DNA from: Silene latifolia
Lineage: Eukaryota; Streptophyta; Magnoliopsida; Caryophyllales; Caryophyllaceae
Direction: 5' to 3'
Length of the DNA: 64,000 nucleotides
Assembly: GCF_048544455.1 (NCBI RefSeq)
Contig: NC_133537.1
Span: 65,292,134-65,356,133, forward strand
Of the stretch, positions 21,361 to 31,937 are shown in pieces (position 1 is the stretch's first letter; every line of letters starts with the position of its first letter). A program made the translations under genes and the position numbers. The notes beneath the pieces are model-generated. The model had not been told where the DNA came from. It did no database searches and saw only the letters and a program-made list of their open reading frames with translations.

Positions 21361-22130
21361 TAGTTGATTATGAATTCGATACGTTATCTTTTTCATAAAC
21401 TATTTATAACTTCATCGTTTTATAATATTTTGTTTTTCATGTGGATTGTCTTGACAACATTGAACGCCACAAAGTGAACCGAATTACATTATATTTGTTT
21501 TGGTCCGTAATCGCCAATGTGAGCTGATAACTCCGGCTATTATATTGTGCAGTCGATTGATGGTGGGTTCAACGAGCCATAAGTCAAACGGTTGACTGAT
21601 CGATCACAGATGCGAGATTATAACGATACCTCGTAGGACAACTTTTTGTGACAACGTAATGGAGTCCTAAATGTTTAAAAACATTCGGTGCCAGGTCGTG
21701 GATAGGACATCCATTGTGTTCCTAGAGTCGATTCTTTTGACTATCGACTGTCTCTTGAGATTAAGGTAGTTTTTGGGTGACTTTGGTTTCTTTCTCACGG
21801 TCTGCCGTAACTGGAGGCTAAGTAGATTTTTTCAGGGTCATTTCATATTGTGCTTACATCTGCAGGATTCGAGTTGAGGAAAATATCCAACCCTTATCAG
21901 GTATAGTTATTTCTCAGGGACACTCGAGGAGTTGTAACTGAAATGCATGGCCATGCTCGAATGATGATTCGTTTATCAGTTAAGTTACTCTCTAGTCGGG
22001 GAAACCACTCTTGATGATGATCGCTTGTAAAATACGACCTTTGTGAATACGGATTTGCAAATTGTTTTACATTGAGTGGAAGAAATTTTAGGATATGAGA
22101 ATCGGTTATCGCACATACACTTGTGAGGAC
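21361..22130 (+). other. C1 3' untranslated region
   Basis: About 770 bp between pol and the polypurine tract. No coding frame supported. Confidence 0.5.
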
Positions 22131-22141
22131 AAGTGGGAGTT
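22131..22141 (+). promoter_or_regulatory. Polypurine tract of C1
   Basis: AAGTGGGAGTT directly before the right LTR (TGTTGGAGC at 22142). Confidence 0.85.
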
Positions 22142-23125
22142 TGTTGGAGCTTGTGTCCTCCACAAATTAGTGTGATAACATTAATAAATCTCTTAAAGGT
22201 TCACAAGGGTATACTTCGTACTTTAATCTCTTAAAGGTTCACAAGGGTATGCTAGAAAGTTTGACGTTATTATCATACAAATGGCGGTGATCAACTGGTC
22301 CCTAAAGGTCACACCTATAGGATGTGTTTGAGAGATGTGGTTATAGAAATATAATCACATTGATGCCTTATATGACTAAACAGTTAGTCAACGTGTTGAT
22401 GAGACAATTATTTAATGAAGATTAAATAATATTAGTTGAGACGAATTAACTGTCAATTCGTAAATTGAATATAATAAGTTATATTTAATTAAATGTATGT
22501 AATGTTAGCTTGGACGAATTAATCTGCTAATTCGTAATTAAATGTAATCGGTTATATTTAATATCAACAAGATGAATGTGTCATAGTGGTAATAGTGAGG
22601 GTACTCAAACCAAGAGGTCATGGGTTTGATCCTCACTAGATGACAATTTAACACATTTTATACATTTTTGGAAAAACCGAAAAAAGAGAAATGGATCTCT
22701 CTTATTTGGGTTAGCATTGGGCCGAAAATTAGGAGGGTAAAAATATCTCCCCATTCACTCCTCTTTTTCGGTTAGAATAAGAGGAAGAGAGAGCTCATTG
22801 TTCTACCCTAATAATCCTAACCTAATTTTTCACTGCTTCTTGCCTCCTCTCATCAGAAAAAACACAAAAATAACCTAAAATTTTTCAGAAAATTTAGGAA
22901 TCGATTCTAGCAAAATCAAAGGGCTTTTCTCGGAGCATCTTGGGTGCAACTGATAGGAGAATATCATTGCAATATTATTCATAGGCCGAATTAGCTAGGA
23001 CCGAAGGTTATTTCGTCATCTCTTTACCCTTTTTGTTTATGCAATTTATTTTATGACATGCTTTCATCATGATTAATTCGTTATAGTCCTTATATTTAAA
23101 AGGATGCATACAGATAAATCCCACA
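22142..23125 (+). repeat. Right (3') LTR of C1
   Basis: 984 bp; ends CCCACA and is followed by TSD gatgg. Holds the second copy of the tRNA-like module (22579-22645). Confidence 0.93.
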
Positions 23126-23130
23126 GATGG

Positions 23131-23812
23131 ATCTTAATGCCTTCATCTGTTTGTTGTATTTGTAGACCTATGAAGAATTTCAATTCTCCCATCATACTCA
23201 TCTCGAACTCGGAAGTCATCAACTCAGAAAAATATTTGCACAGGCTTCGGTTGGTCGATCCAAAGATAATGTCATCGACGTAGATTTGAACAACCAAAAG
23301 GTCAGAACCCTTAGTTTTTAGAAATAGGGTTTTGTCGACGGATCCTCTACTAAATCCACTGTCAAGTAGAAACTTAGATAATCTATCATACCATGCCCTA
23401 GGTGCTTGCTTCAATCCGTATAGGGCTTTATCTAATTTGAAAACGTGATCCTCAAATTTGATGTTCTTAAAACCAGGGGTTGTTCAACGAAGACTTCCTC
23501 TTGTAAATAACCATTCAAGAATGCTGTCTTGACATCCATCTGGAAGAGCTTCATTCCCTTGTGTGCGGCGAATGCTATTAGAAGTCTAATAGCTTCAAGA
23601 CGAGCAACAGGTGCGAAAGTCTCGTCATAATCTATTCCTTCTTGTTGATTATACCCTTGGACCACCAATCTTGCTTTGTTTCTGACAATGACTCCGGCAT
23701 CATCTAATTTGTTCCTGAAGACCCACCGAGTTCCAATGACTGTACGATCTTTAGGTCGAGGAACTAAATGCCAAACCTTGTTTCTTTCGAACTGTTGTAG
23801 CTCTTCTTGCAT
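23131..23812 (-). pseudogene. Sirevirus reverse transcriptase, catalytic half
   Basis: Two frames: 23812-23432 has [36 protein letters not shown] palm motifs and [19 protein letters not shown]; after a one-base loss near 23470 the next frame (about 23450-23131) has LKQAPRAWYDRLS-type and the catalytic YVDDIIFGSTN, ending where C1 inserted after the FIGLQIQQTDEG segment. The remainder of the protein is at 6293-5507. Apart from the indels the motifs are well preserved. Confidence 0.9.
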
Positions 23813-23831
23813 AGCTATAATCCAATCTGAT

Positions 23832-24787
23832 TCAGCAAGCTTTATTGATGTTCTTTGGTTCGATCATGGACAGGAAAGAGTAGAAAGAGCAGAAATTGTT
23901 CAAGGAACGTCTTGTTTGAACACCCTTCTTAATATTACCAAGAATATTGTCTATGGGGTGTGAATTCTTGTATTTCCACTTTGTTGAAGTGCTTGGTTCT
24001 TCATCGTTATTTGAGCTAGATCCGACTTCATTTGGTTCGGAATTGGAGGAAGTTCCCCCTGAATCCAATCCAGGTGTTGTATTTGAGCCGATTATAACCT
24101 CGGACTCTACACCTTGATTTGGATTCAATGTTATAGTAACATCATCTATAATATTGGTTTGGGAGTTCTTGTCTTGAGTCAATGTTATAGTGTCATCAAC
24201 TATAACTTTACCTTTCTCCTTTTTATCTTTTGAGGAACGAATAAGTTCATCACTTATTCCCTCAATTTCGTTATCCTCCAATTCCAATTCCGGGGGATCG
24301 TCTCTTGAGAGACGAAAGTCGGGTTCATCCAAGTCTTCTTCCTCATCCTGTAAAGGCTTATCGAACACGTTATCTTCATCAAAAATAACGTGGACACTTT
24401 CTTCAATACAAAGAGTTCTTTTATTGAAGACTTTGTAAGCCTTTTTATGATATGAGTATCCTATTAAAATCGCCTCATCACTTCTAGGGTCGAATTTGCT
24501 TAAACGGTTTTTACCGTTATTATGCACAAAGCACTTGCTCCCAAAGCAACGAAGATGGAAGATATTAGGTTTTCGTCCTCTAAGAAGTTCGTAGGGAGTT
24601 TTTTTAAGGATAGGTCGGATCATAGCACGATTATGGATGTAGCAAGAAGTACTTATGGCTTCAGCCCAAAAATTACGAGGTAAACCACTACACAGAAGCA
24701 TTGTACGTGCCATATCTTCTAAAGTTCTATTCATACGTTCAACGACACCGTTTTGTTGAGGAGTTCTTGGTGCAGAAAAGTTATGCC
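23832..24787 (-). pseudogene. Sirevirus integrase C-terminal part and linker to reverse transcriptase
   Basis: Starts in the integrase core after a frameshift near 24790, with MNRTLEDMARTMLL and PRNFWAEAISTSCYIHNR, then GRKPNIFHLRCFGSKCFVH and the C-terminal beta region. It goes on into a long acidic, Ser/Asn-rich linker (about 24340-23990). Two imperfect inverted repeats of the GTTATAG/CTATAAC type lie in the linker (24127-24155, 24181-24209). A frameshift near 23840 separates it from the reverse transcriptase. Confidence 0.87.
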
Positions 24788-25405
24788 CTACACCACTCTA
24801 CAATATTCTATAAAAGTTTGGTTGTCAAATTCGGTGCCATGATCCGTACGAATAGATACAAGATTAGTCTTATATTTTTTTTGAACACGTTTCATAAGAC
24901 AATCAAATTCATCAAAAGTTTCATCTTTTGAGTGAAGAAAGATAGGCCATACATACCTTGAGTAGTCGTCTACAAGAACAAAGACGTATCTGGATCCTCC
25001 TCTACTCCTTACCTTCATAGGTCCACATAAATCCATGTGTACCAATTCCAAGGCTTGATTTGTGCTTACTACTCTTTTCGGTTTAAACGATGATCTTACT
25101 TGTTTGCACCTTGCACACGTGTCACACATCTTTTCTTGGTCGAACTTGATTTTAGGTAACCCTTCCACCAAGTCCCACTTTTTGAGCTTGTTCAAGGTTA
25201 GTGAGCTAATGTGACCAAACCGTTTATGCCATAAACAAGGATCATCAAGTGTAACTTTCATACACGAAAAGGAGTTAGTAGGCACAGCATTTAAATCTAC
25301 CATATAAACATTTCTTTTCCTATGACCTTCAAGAATAACATTGCTAGTTCCTTCAATAATAATGCGACAACTATCAGTATGAAAAACTACTTTGTTACCT
25401 TTGTC
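24788..25405 (-). pseudogene. Sirevirus integrase N-terminal part
   Basis: WHKRFGHISSLTLNKLKKW ... CDTCARCKQ is the HHCC zinc domain, followed by HMDLCGPMKV, VLVDDYSRYVW and IRTDHGTEFDN with the first two catalytic Asp. The frame is lost at an indel close to 24790, just before the catalytic Glu helix. Confidence 0.9.
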
Positions 25406-25660
25406 TCATAGTTTAGATATGCTTAGCAAGTTATGTTTTAGACCATCCACGAGATAAACATCACTGATAGCGTGAGACTTAGAAATTCCGATTTTGCCAA
25501 CTCCGATTACTTTACCCTTTTTATTGTCCCCTAACGTTACTTTTCCTCCGTTGAAGGGCTTGAGTGAAAGAAACAGATTTTTATCTCCGGTCATGTGTCT
25601 TGAGCATCCACTATCAAGATACCACTGATTGTTTTCTTTCACTTCTTCCTGCAGAAAAGA
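25406..25660 (-). pseudogene. Sirevirus protease
   Basis: WYLDSGCSRHMTGD near 25610 is the copia retropepsin active site. The frame is the same as gag, separated from it only by the TAA at 25663-25661, and ends at a TGA (25408-25406) following LLSISKL, where relatives have a Cys codon. A single substitution would explain that stop. Confidence 0.88.
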
Positions 25661-28051
25661 TTAGATACAGTTTTTAGGTACCCAAGCTAAGTTGGGTCCT
25701 TTATGATTAGTTACTCTATATACTAAATCCTTTCGAATCCAGACTCGTCTAATAACCGTTTTTCTAACCCTTGGTTTATTTGGCTTGGGAGGAGTTCTAG
25801 GGTTAGGGTTTTCTCTAGGTCTAAGAAATTCTCTAGGTCTTTCACGACTATTTCCCTTGTAAGTAGGTTTACTAGGTTGAGATCGACAAGGGTTTTGTGA
25901 GGTGCTAAGTTTCTTAGCGTAGTCAAAGGCCATGTCATAGAACCAACGAAATTTATTATTCCTTGCTTCGTTAGGTTCGTTAGTGGGGGTTTCCTTATCC
26001 TCGTCAACTGTGTCAGCAGTTTTGGCATGGTCGGCATTTTTTCGTAAATCATGAGCCTTTTTGACACAATTTATTTGGATGTGACCCGTATGACCACAGT
26101 AATTGCAAATCAAGTATTCAGGAAGATCAGCATACTTCCTTTTTCTGAAATCAAACTCCGAAGGTGTTGATTTGCATTTAGAGTGATCTCTACGGCTGTA
26201 GCACTCATGTCCTAACCCCATCTTCATATTATTGTCAGATTGTTCGGTTAGGAAGTTTAGGACTCTTGTGCTACCTTCCCACTTATCATGGACCTTTCTG
26301 GCGTGTAGAAGTAGGTCTTTTAATGTTTTAATTTCCTCTTGACATTTCGTGTGATCTACATCATTGTCCTTTTTAAATTTATCACGAAAGTCTTGGAATC
26401 GTTTATTAAGAATGAACACAACATCGGTGTGGTGTTTCTTAACATTGATCATATCGGTCTTAGATTCCTTCAATTGCTTTGAAAGAGAATCTATCTCTTT
26501 CTTTTGGTCTAAGATCACTACTTCATTAGATGTGACCTTAGCTTCCAAAAGTTCTTTGGCTTTTCTAAGTTCTAAAGTTATAGCTTCATTAGCTATAACT
26601 TTGGCTTGAAGGTACTTGATGTTAAGCTTTAGGTTTGAAGTTATAGCTTCATTAGCTATAACTTTGGACTCTAATTCCTTCTTTTCAGCTATAGTGGAAT
26701 CCAATGTTGTAGCCTTCTCAGCTATACCTTTAGATTTCAACTTCTTAGCTTTAGCCTTGAGAGTATGATTTTGTTCCGTGATTTTGAGAATCTGTTCCTT
26801 TAGATCTTTCAATTCCAAATCCTGTTCGTGACACTTATCAAGAGATTGTTCAAAGTATTCAATTAAAGCCTTTTTAGACAATTTCTTAACACGTTTTTTA
26901 AGCTCAAGATAACTTACCTCTTCATCGTCATCTTCGTCTGATTCTCCAAGAAAGCAATAGTTTGAGTGAGAAGTTGTGCTTTCATCATCACTGTCGGAGA
27001 TTAGGTCAAGACTAACACTTCTGAGACAAAGGTTTGCTACTTCGTCGTCTTCAGATTCCTCGTCATCTTCTGAGTCAAGGTCTCCCCAACACGAAGCCAT
27101 CATAACTTGCTTGAATTCTCTCTTTGTCTTCTCACGCTTCGTCTTGTCCTTTATCTTCTCCCATGTTGGACAATCTTTGATCATATGACCAGATTCTCCA
27201 CATTTGAAGCAACCTCTGTTTGCGAAGGACGACTTTGAGTCATTAACCTTTTTGTTGAATGACTTGTTGTTATTGTTGTTATAGGATGATTTTGTTTGTT
27301 TATTTCTAAATATCTTATTTTTAAAATGTCGTGAAAACAAGACAGTTTCATCCTCTAGTTCAGAATCAACTTCTTCGCTCTTTAAGGCCATACTCTTATT
27401 GCGACTTGGTTCAGCGTCATCTTTGTTAAGAGTAATTTCATGGGCCATGAGAGCACCAATGAGTTCTTGATAGGATAGGGTTTCAAGATCTCGTGATTCC
27501 TCCATTGCAGTGACCTTAGCACGCCACTTCTTAGTAAGGCTCCTAAGAACCTTTCTAGCAATGTCCTCGGTACAGAATTTCCTACCTAGGTTTTTTAATT
27601 CATTTATTATACTTGAAAACCTTGCGGACATACTATCTAAGGACTCATTAGGCTCCATAATGAATAGCTCATATTTTTGCATAAGCAAGTCAATTCGGTG
27701 CTTCCTAACAATGGAAGTACCTTCATAAGCTAATTCGAGCCCATCCCATATCTCCTTGGCCGTGGAACATGAAGAGAACCGATCAAACTCAGTGGAAGTC
27801 ATTCCGTTTTGCAGAAGACTTATTGCTTTGAAGTTCTTCTCAGCCTTCTTATAGTCGGCCTCGACATAGTCCTCTTCTTTCTTTTCATAGATAGTGCCTT
27901 CCTTGGATGCCACAAGAATTTTGTGCGGTCCGTTTTGAATGATCCTCCAGCACTCCCAATCGTGTCCTTTCACATAGTGAGTCAGCATGTTTTTCCACAA
28001 TCCGTAATTCTTCCCATCAAAGACGGGACACTTGAGATATTTGGAATCCAT
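25661..28051 (-). CDS. Sirevirus gag (long, two zinc knuckles, coiled coil)
   Basis: Open frame of 796 codons from an ATG at 28051. Residues about 1-210 form the copia gag core (FDGKNYGLWKNML near the start, IWDGLELAYEG, SMSARFSSIINELK). A CCHC knuckle CFKCGESGHMIKDC is at about 281-294. An acidic stretch and a Lys/Glu/Leu-rich predicted coiled coil follow (about 350-580), then a second knuckle CNYCGHTGHIQINC near 648-661 and a basic Pro-rich tail (RPREFLRPRENPNP). This unusually long two-knuckle gag fits Sirevirus. Two near-perfect inverted repeats (26574-26602, 26638-26664) lie inside the coiled-coil code and are translated as repeated KVIANEAIT. The gag is intact although pol is not. Confidence 0.9.
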   Translation of the reverse strand: MDSKYLKCPVFDGKNYGLWKNMLTHYVKGHDWECWRIIQNGPHKILVASKEGTIYEKKEEDYVEADYKKAEKNFKAISLLQNGMTSTEFDRFSSCSTAKEIWDGLELAYEGTSIVRKHRIDLLMQKYELFIMEPNESLDSMSARFSSIINELKNLGRKFCTEDIARKVLRSLTKKWRAKVTAMEESRDLETLSYQELIGALMAHEITLNKDDAEPSRNKSMALKSEEVDSELEDETVLFSRHFKNKIFRNKQTKSSYNNNNNKSFNKKVNDSKSSFANRGCFKCGESGHMIKDCPTWEKIKDKTKREKTKREFKQVMMASCWGDLDSEDDEESEDDEVANLCLRSVSLDLISDSDDESTTSHSNYCFLGESDEDDDEEVSYLELKKRVKKLSKKALIEYFEQSLDKCHEQDLELKDLKEQILKITEQNHTLKAKAKKLKSKGIAEKATTLDSTIAEKKELESKVIANEAITSNLKLNIKYLQAKVIANEAITLELRKAKELLEAKVTSNEVVILDQKKEIDSLSKQLKESKTDMINVKKHHTDVVFILNKRFQDFRDKFKKDNDVDHTKCQEEIKTLKDLLLHARKVHDKWEGSTRVLNFLTEQSDNNMKMGLGHECYSRRDHSKCKSTPSEFDFRKRKYADLPEYLICNYCGHTGHIQINCVKKAHDLRKNADHAKTADTVDEDKETPTNEPNEARNNKFRWFYDMAFDYAKKLSTSQNPCRSQPSKPTYKGNSRERPREFLRPRENPNPRTPPKPNKPRVRKTVIRRVWIRKDLVYRVTNHKGPNLAWVPKNCI
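26574..26664. repeat. Paired inverted repeats within the gag coding region
   Basis: Copy one: AAAGTTATAGCT tcatt AGCTATAACTTT (12-bp arms). Copy two: AAGTTATAGCT tcatt AGCTATAACTT (11-bp arms, 26638-26664). A decayed third copy is at about 26687-26730. The GTTATAG/CTATAAC core also occurs in both LTRs and in the pol linker. Confidence 0.9.
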
Positions 28052-28144
28052 TTATCACGTGATAGGCAGCGGAAAATAAAACGATAAGATAAATGAAAAA
28101 CAAGATAGATCAGCCTCTTTGCGGTTAGGAAATCAAGACCACGA

Positions 28145-28157
28145 GGCTCTGATACCA
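28145..28157 (-). promoter_or_regulatory. Primer-binding site of the Sirevirus-like element (initiator tRNA-Met)
   Basis: Minus strand TGGTATCAGAGCC two bases from the right LTR start at 28160. Confidence 0.92.
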
Positions 28158-28159
28158 AT

Positions 28160-29756
28160 TGAAGAGTCTATTGATCCAAAATACTCAAGAGGGGGGGGGT
28201 GAATTGAGGATTTAAAACTTTTTGAAAGCTTTTTCGATAATGTATATGTAATTGATTATTTAATGTTTATTGATTAAACTTTAACTAATCAACTAATGAA
28301 GGTAAACGTAATAAGCGAAACAAACGAAAGAACGAAGAGACACACGGTTTTTGAAGTGGTTCAGTTTCACAAGTCGAAACCTACGTCCACTATTCTCGAT
28401 TAATAAATTTAGTACCTTTCTACGGATTACAAATTTACTAACCCAACTCGTACAACTAACTCTAGCTGTAACTCAATGAGTACCGTTAAATACTCGAGTG
28501 ACTAACTTACGCTAATAAGAAAGCACTAATGATTCTAACAAAGATTCACGTTAATGAACAAGTTAAGAAATCAACTAAGCACTATTATCTTATAACGATA
28601 AATGAAGAACGAGTATGCGAGCTTTATAAACACACGACCTTTCAAAATAACAAAACGGTTTTCTTTTTAAAAACACACGGTTTTGCTTTGCAAAGATGAA
28701 ATCAAATTTTATGCTTAAGGTCTCTCTGATAGATGTTGTAAATAGCAAAGTATTTATAGGAGAAAATGAAGTAGGCTACACGGTTTTGTCAAACCCTAAT
28801 AGCCGAAATATTAAGATATAAAAACAAATTATATCTTATTATTATCTCTTTCCTAAAAGCCTTAAAAGATAATAAAGAATATTAAGAGATAGAATATAAT
28901 CTTTCCAAATATTATCTTTACTATAAGTTCTAAGATTATGATAAGATTTCCTAAAACAAGAATATCTTTTACCATAAACAAATATATTAAGTAAGATATA
29001 TAAGATATGTAAAGATATTATTATAGAATAAAATCTTTACCTAATATACCCTAGGCAACACGAGATATCACGGCCCATAAGCCTCGTGAATTGTGCAAAC
29101 CCTAACCTTAATATATGATTAGAATTTAGGTTTAAAGAGAGGCTATGTTGAAACCCTAATTAATAGCAAGGTCCAACTCATAGGTTGATCCCTTATGACT
29201 ACTAATTAACGTTTACAACAAAACCGGACTCCTCACTAAACCGGGCTTTGAAATATAAATACTTTCATTAAAACATTTAAAATGAACTTTAAACAGTTAT
29301 AAAACAACTTTCAAAACATTTATAAGTCGTGTATAAAAACTCAGCATTTCAATGTTATAGTAGGAGAGCTATAACATTGAGCTCTTTTACTAGTAATGTT
29401 ATAGCTGCAAAGCTATAACTTTACCAATTCAAGAAACTCATTCTTGATTACCATTACGAGATAATCACCTATACTATTCTAATCTTCAAGGAGATCTTCG
29501 AGTACAGGCTACATCATCATCCAAGCTTGATTAATCTTTAGACGAGCTTCGTCTTCACATAATTCTTGAATGAATCTTGAACCGTTTGATCTTGATTGAA
29601 GGCTTGAACGTTTCATGTAATTGTCATAATCTCCCTTGTTGCTTGTAATAGGTTAATTCTAAAATACTTAACAAACGATTATACGCAACAAGTATATAGA
29701 TTGTAAAGCACCTTGACATCATCAAAACATAAACATATAAGCTATATGGTTCAACA
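28160..29756 (-). repeat. Right LTR (5' LTR) of the Sirevirus-like element
   Basis: 1597 bp, almost identical to 1254-2848, followed by TSD ttacc. The GTTATAG/CTATAAC inverted repeats are retained (about 29350-29420), the first with one base change in its spacer. Confidence 0.93.
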
Positions 29757-29761
29757 TTACC

Positions 29762-31937
29762 CTTAGCATTCTATGTCTATAATGATTCTCATGGATGCCA
29801 ATGAACACGGATGTTCACAGAGATCTGGAGTAAGGGGTAAGGGTACGTATTAGGAAGCTCTTTTGATCGAACACCTAATCCCGCCCGCCTCGATAAGGGC
29901 CTCTACTAATGATTAGGGAAAATCGTCTATACCTGGTATGTTGTCGATTTACATGCATGCAATGCAACATCCATTGTTTTAATCCTAGCATATGAAAATT
30001 AGACTAAGTTGGTAAACAAGTAGTTTATCATACAATTAGGTCGAATCGGGATTTAGATTGATTACATGTGAACATACAAACAATATGATAATAGAGAATA
30101 AAATACAATAATTACATTGGGTTTATTGGTTTATGTCGAAAATACATTTAAAACGGATAATTTGGGAAAAGAAAGAATAAATAAATTAACGAACAGAAAT
30201 TAGGTGATAATACGAATAATAGTAAATTAAATACGTAAACTAATAACTAGGGCAAGGCAACAACGGAAGTTCAAAGACAGAACTCAACCAGGAACAGGCG
30301 CAGCAGAGCTGCGTCCCTTGGAAGAGGCGCAGCAGACGCTGCATCTGTTCCTGAGCTCAGTTCTGGCTGTGAAGCCGGAATTGCAAATCGTTAATATTCA
30401 TTGATGATTTTAGTACTTGATTATATTATTTGACTCGGATGGAACTGATTAACATATTATTTACATGCGAATGGGGTCATAAAAACGATAAAACATGGAT
30501 GAAAACTAATTAAGATGAATTATATACAAGATTAATGAGGTTAATTATGAGAATTAAACAAACTAAATAAATTAATTAGGTTAAACAGGTTATTAATGAT
30601 GAACTAATGATAGTGACGATAAATAACAGATGCAAATATGTCAAAGATGAATTCAAGAGACTCAATATGGATGAATCGAATCTCTAAAACCCGAATTGAT
30701 TTTAATGACGAAAAACCGAAAATATGGATTACAAGGGATTTAAGTCGAAAATTTAAAAGATGAATTAAATAATAAAGATTTACATGTTAGAATTATCATA
30801 TTAGAATTACCGTGTTAATGAACAATGAACAAACAAAGAAAACGAAACAAATGCATTTAACAAAAGACGAAGGAAGAAGAAAGGAAGAGAAGGCGGCCCT
30901 CAGGAAAAGCGCGCATCGCTGCGTCCTTTCTCGACGTTTGCCTCCTGTAAATCCGTAAAAAGGGTTTAAAACAATGTTTTATAAATCGGTTTTAAGCGTA
31001 TTTTCGACATAAATCTTACATTAATGATTACAAAAATAAATAACAATAATAAAATAAGGATTTACACCCACAGACTTACATGTTTGACGAAACGAGATGA
31101 ACTAAGTTAATGTTTAGTGATGCTCTACTCGAATGTACGACGAAAGTGCCCTCTAGGAGGAATTAAATAGATTGATTAAGTTGATTGTTTGTGGAGTTGG
31201 TCAAATTGGTCGGTCATGAAAAACGAGGCTGGTACTCAGAAGGATCCGAGCTTACGTGGTCGAAAGTTCGAGCACGTAGACGCCAAAAAGTAAGACCGTG
31301 GTCTAGAATGCAAAGGGAGAAGAGAAGGGCGGACACTCGCGTGAGAAATATGTGAGACCGAAGGTCTCTATTTATACTAATCACACGACGAAAATTTGGG
31401 TTTTCGGAGAAACTTTGGAAGTGAATCTCGAAAAGATACGAAACATACGCAAAAAAGGACTGAGGAAGAGGCGCAGCAAGCACTGCGTCTCTTGGAAGAG
31501 GCGCAGCACCTGCTGCGTCTTTTCCTCAATGGTTTCCTCCTGCGGAAGAAAGATTTCCGTGTTTCTATTATGGAATAGCGGATTAATCTTATTTCCTTAA
31601 TATTTTATATGATAATCTCGGGATATATTTTACCAAAGAACAAAAGATTGGAAAATATGGAATAGAAATATCCGGAACATTCTAGAATATTCTGACTCGG
31701 CATTTTAAACGGTTATTAGAAAATGAAGACGGTTTTTGACCCGGACTCCAAATGTACTCTAATTACTGCCAAAACGACCGTATCGGCGCGTAGATGATGA
31801 CTAAGAGGTTGACACAAGTGTTTGAGCGATCACTTGACGATAAACTTACAAACTGTCACAAATCGTTCTGTGTACCAAAAATGCGGCCCAATCATCATCG
31901 GGTGGTTTACGGGTGGTGCAGAAATGAGGTATCTACA
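29762..31937 (-). repeat. Main part of the Tat/Ogre-like LTR
   Basis: Right piece of the LTR, ending at TGTAGATACC (minus strand, 31937). No coding frame is supported. It carries five copies of an imperfect palindrome GCGCAGCA...GCTGCGTC (30298-30344, 30910-30926, 31471-31520). Confidence 0.72.
30298..31520. repeat. Dispersed GCGCAGC...GCTGCGTC inverted-repeat motif (5 copies)
   Basis: Copies at about 30298-30315, 30328-30344, 30910-30926, 31471-31489 and 31501-31519. Four are preceded by a gaagaggc or ggaacaggc phrase. Arms CGCAGC/GCTGCG with 3-5 bases between; the second and third copies are degenerate. Confidence 0.75.

Larger units (their letters stand above)
6299..23125 (+). mobile_element. 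Ty1/copia element C1, nested in the Sirevirus reverse transcriptase
   Basis: TSD gatgg at 6294-6298 and 23126-23130; LTRs TGTTGGAGC...CCCACA at both ends; iMet primer site after the left LTR; polypurine tract before the right LTR; plus-strand gag-protease-integrase-reverse transcriptase order (17611-21360). The leader is interrupted by a chromovirus at 7773-16144. Without it the element is about 8.4 kb. Coding region heavily mutated, with an internal deletion in RNase H. Same DTGCGSH-protease group as C2; I do not assign a named lineage. Confidence 0.92.
1254..29756 (-). mobile_element. Sirevirus-like Ty1/copia retrotransposon with extra 3' ORF
   Basis: Flanked by TSD ttacc (1249-1253, 29757-29761). 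It has two LTRs of about 1.6 kb, a tRNA-iMet primer site next to the right LTR, a polypurine tract next to the left LTR, and the minus-strand order gag, protease, integrase, reverse transcriptase, RNase H, then an extra ORF. Long gag with two CCHC knuckles and an ORF between pol and the 3' LTR are features of the Sirevirus (SIRE/Maximus) lineage. A second copia element interrupts the reverse transcriptase at 6299-23125. Without that insert the element is about 11.7 kb. The LTRs differ at roughly 17 places by eye, so insertion is fairly recent, yet pol is already broken in several places. Confidence 0.92.
1..31937 (-). mobile_element. Tat/Ogre-like Ty3/gypsy element, partial (outermost unit of the nested tower)
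   Basis: Read on the minus strand, this element starts with its 5' LTR at the right (31937, TGTAGATACC) and runs left through a primer-binding site and leader into gag, which leaves the window at position 1. The LTR is 1098-1253 plus 29762-31937, about 2.3 kb once the Sirevirus inserted at 1254-29756 is removed. The primer site resembles the 3' end of tRNA-Arg, as in Tat/Ogre elements, and the TGTAGATACC terminus fits the same group. The internal region and second LTR lie outside the window, so lineage and TSD are not confirmed; the right-flank candidate TSD is gtaaa at 31938-31942. Confidence 0.75.
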
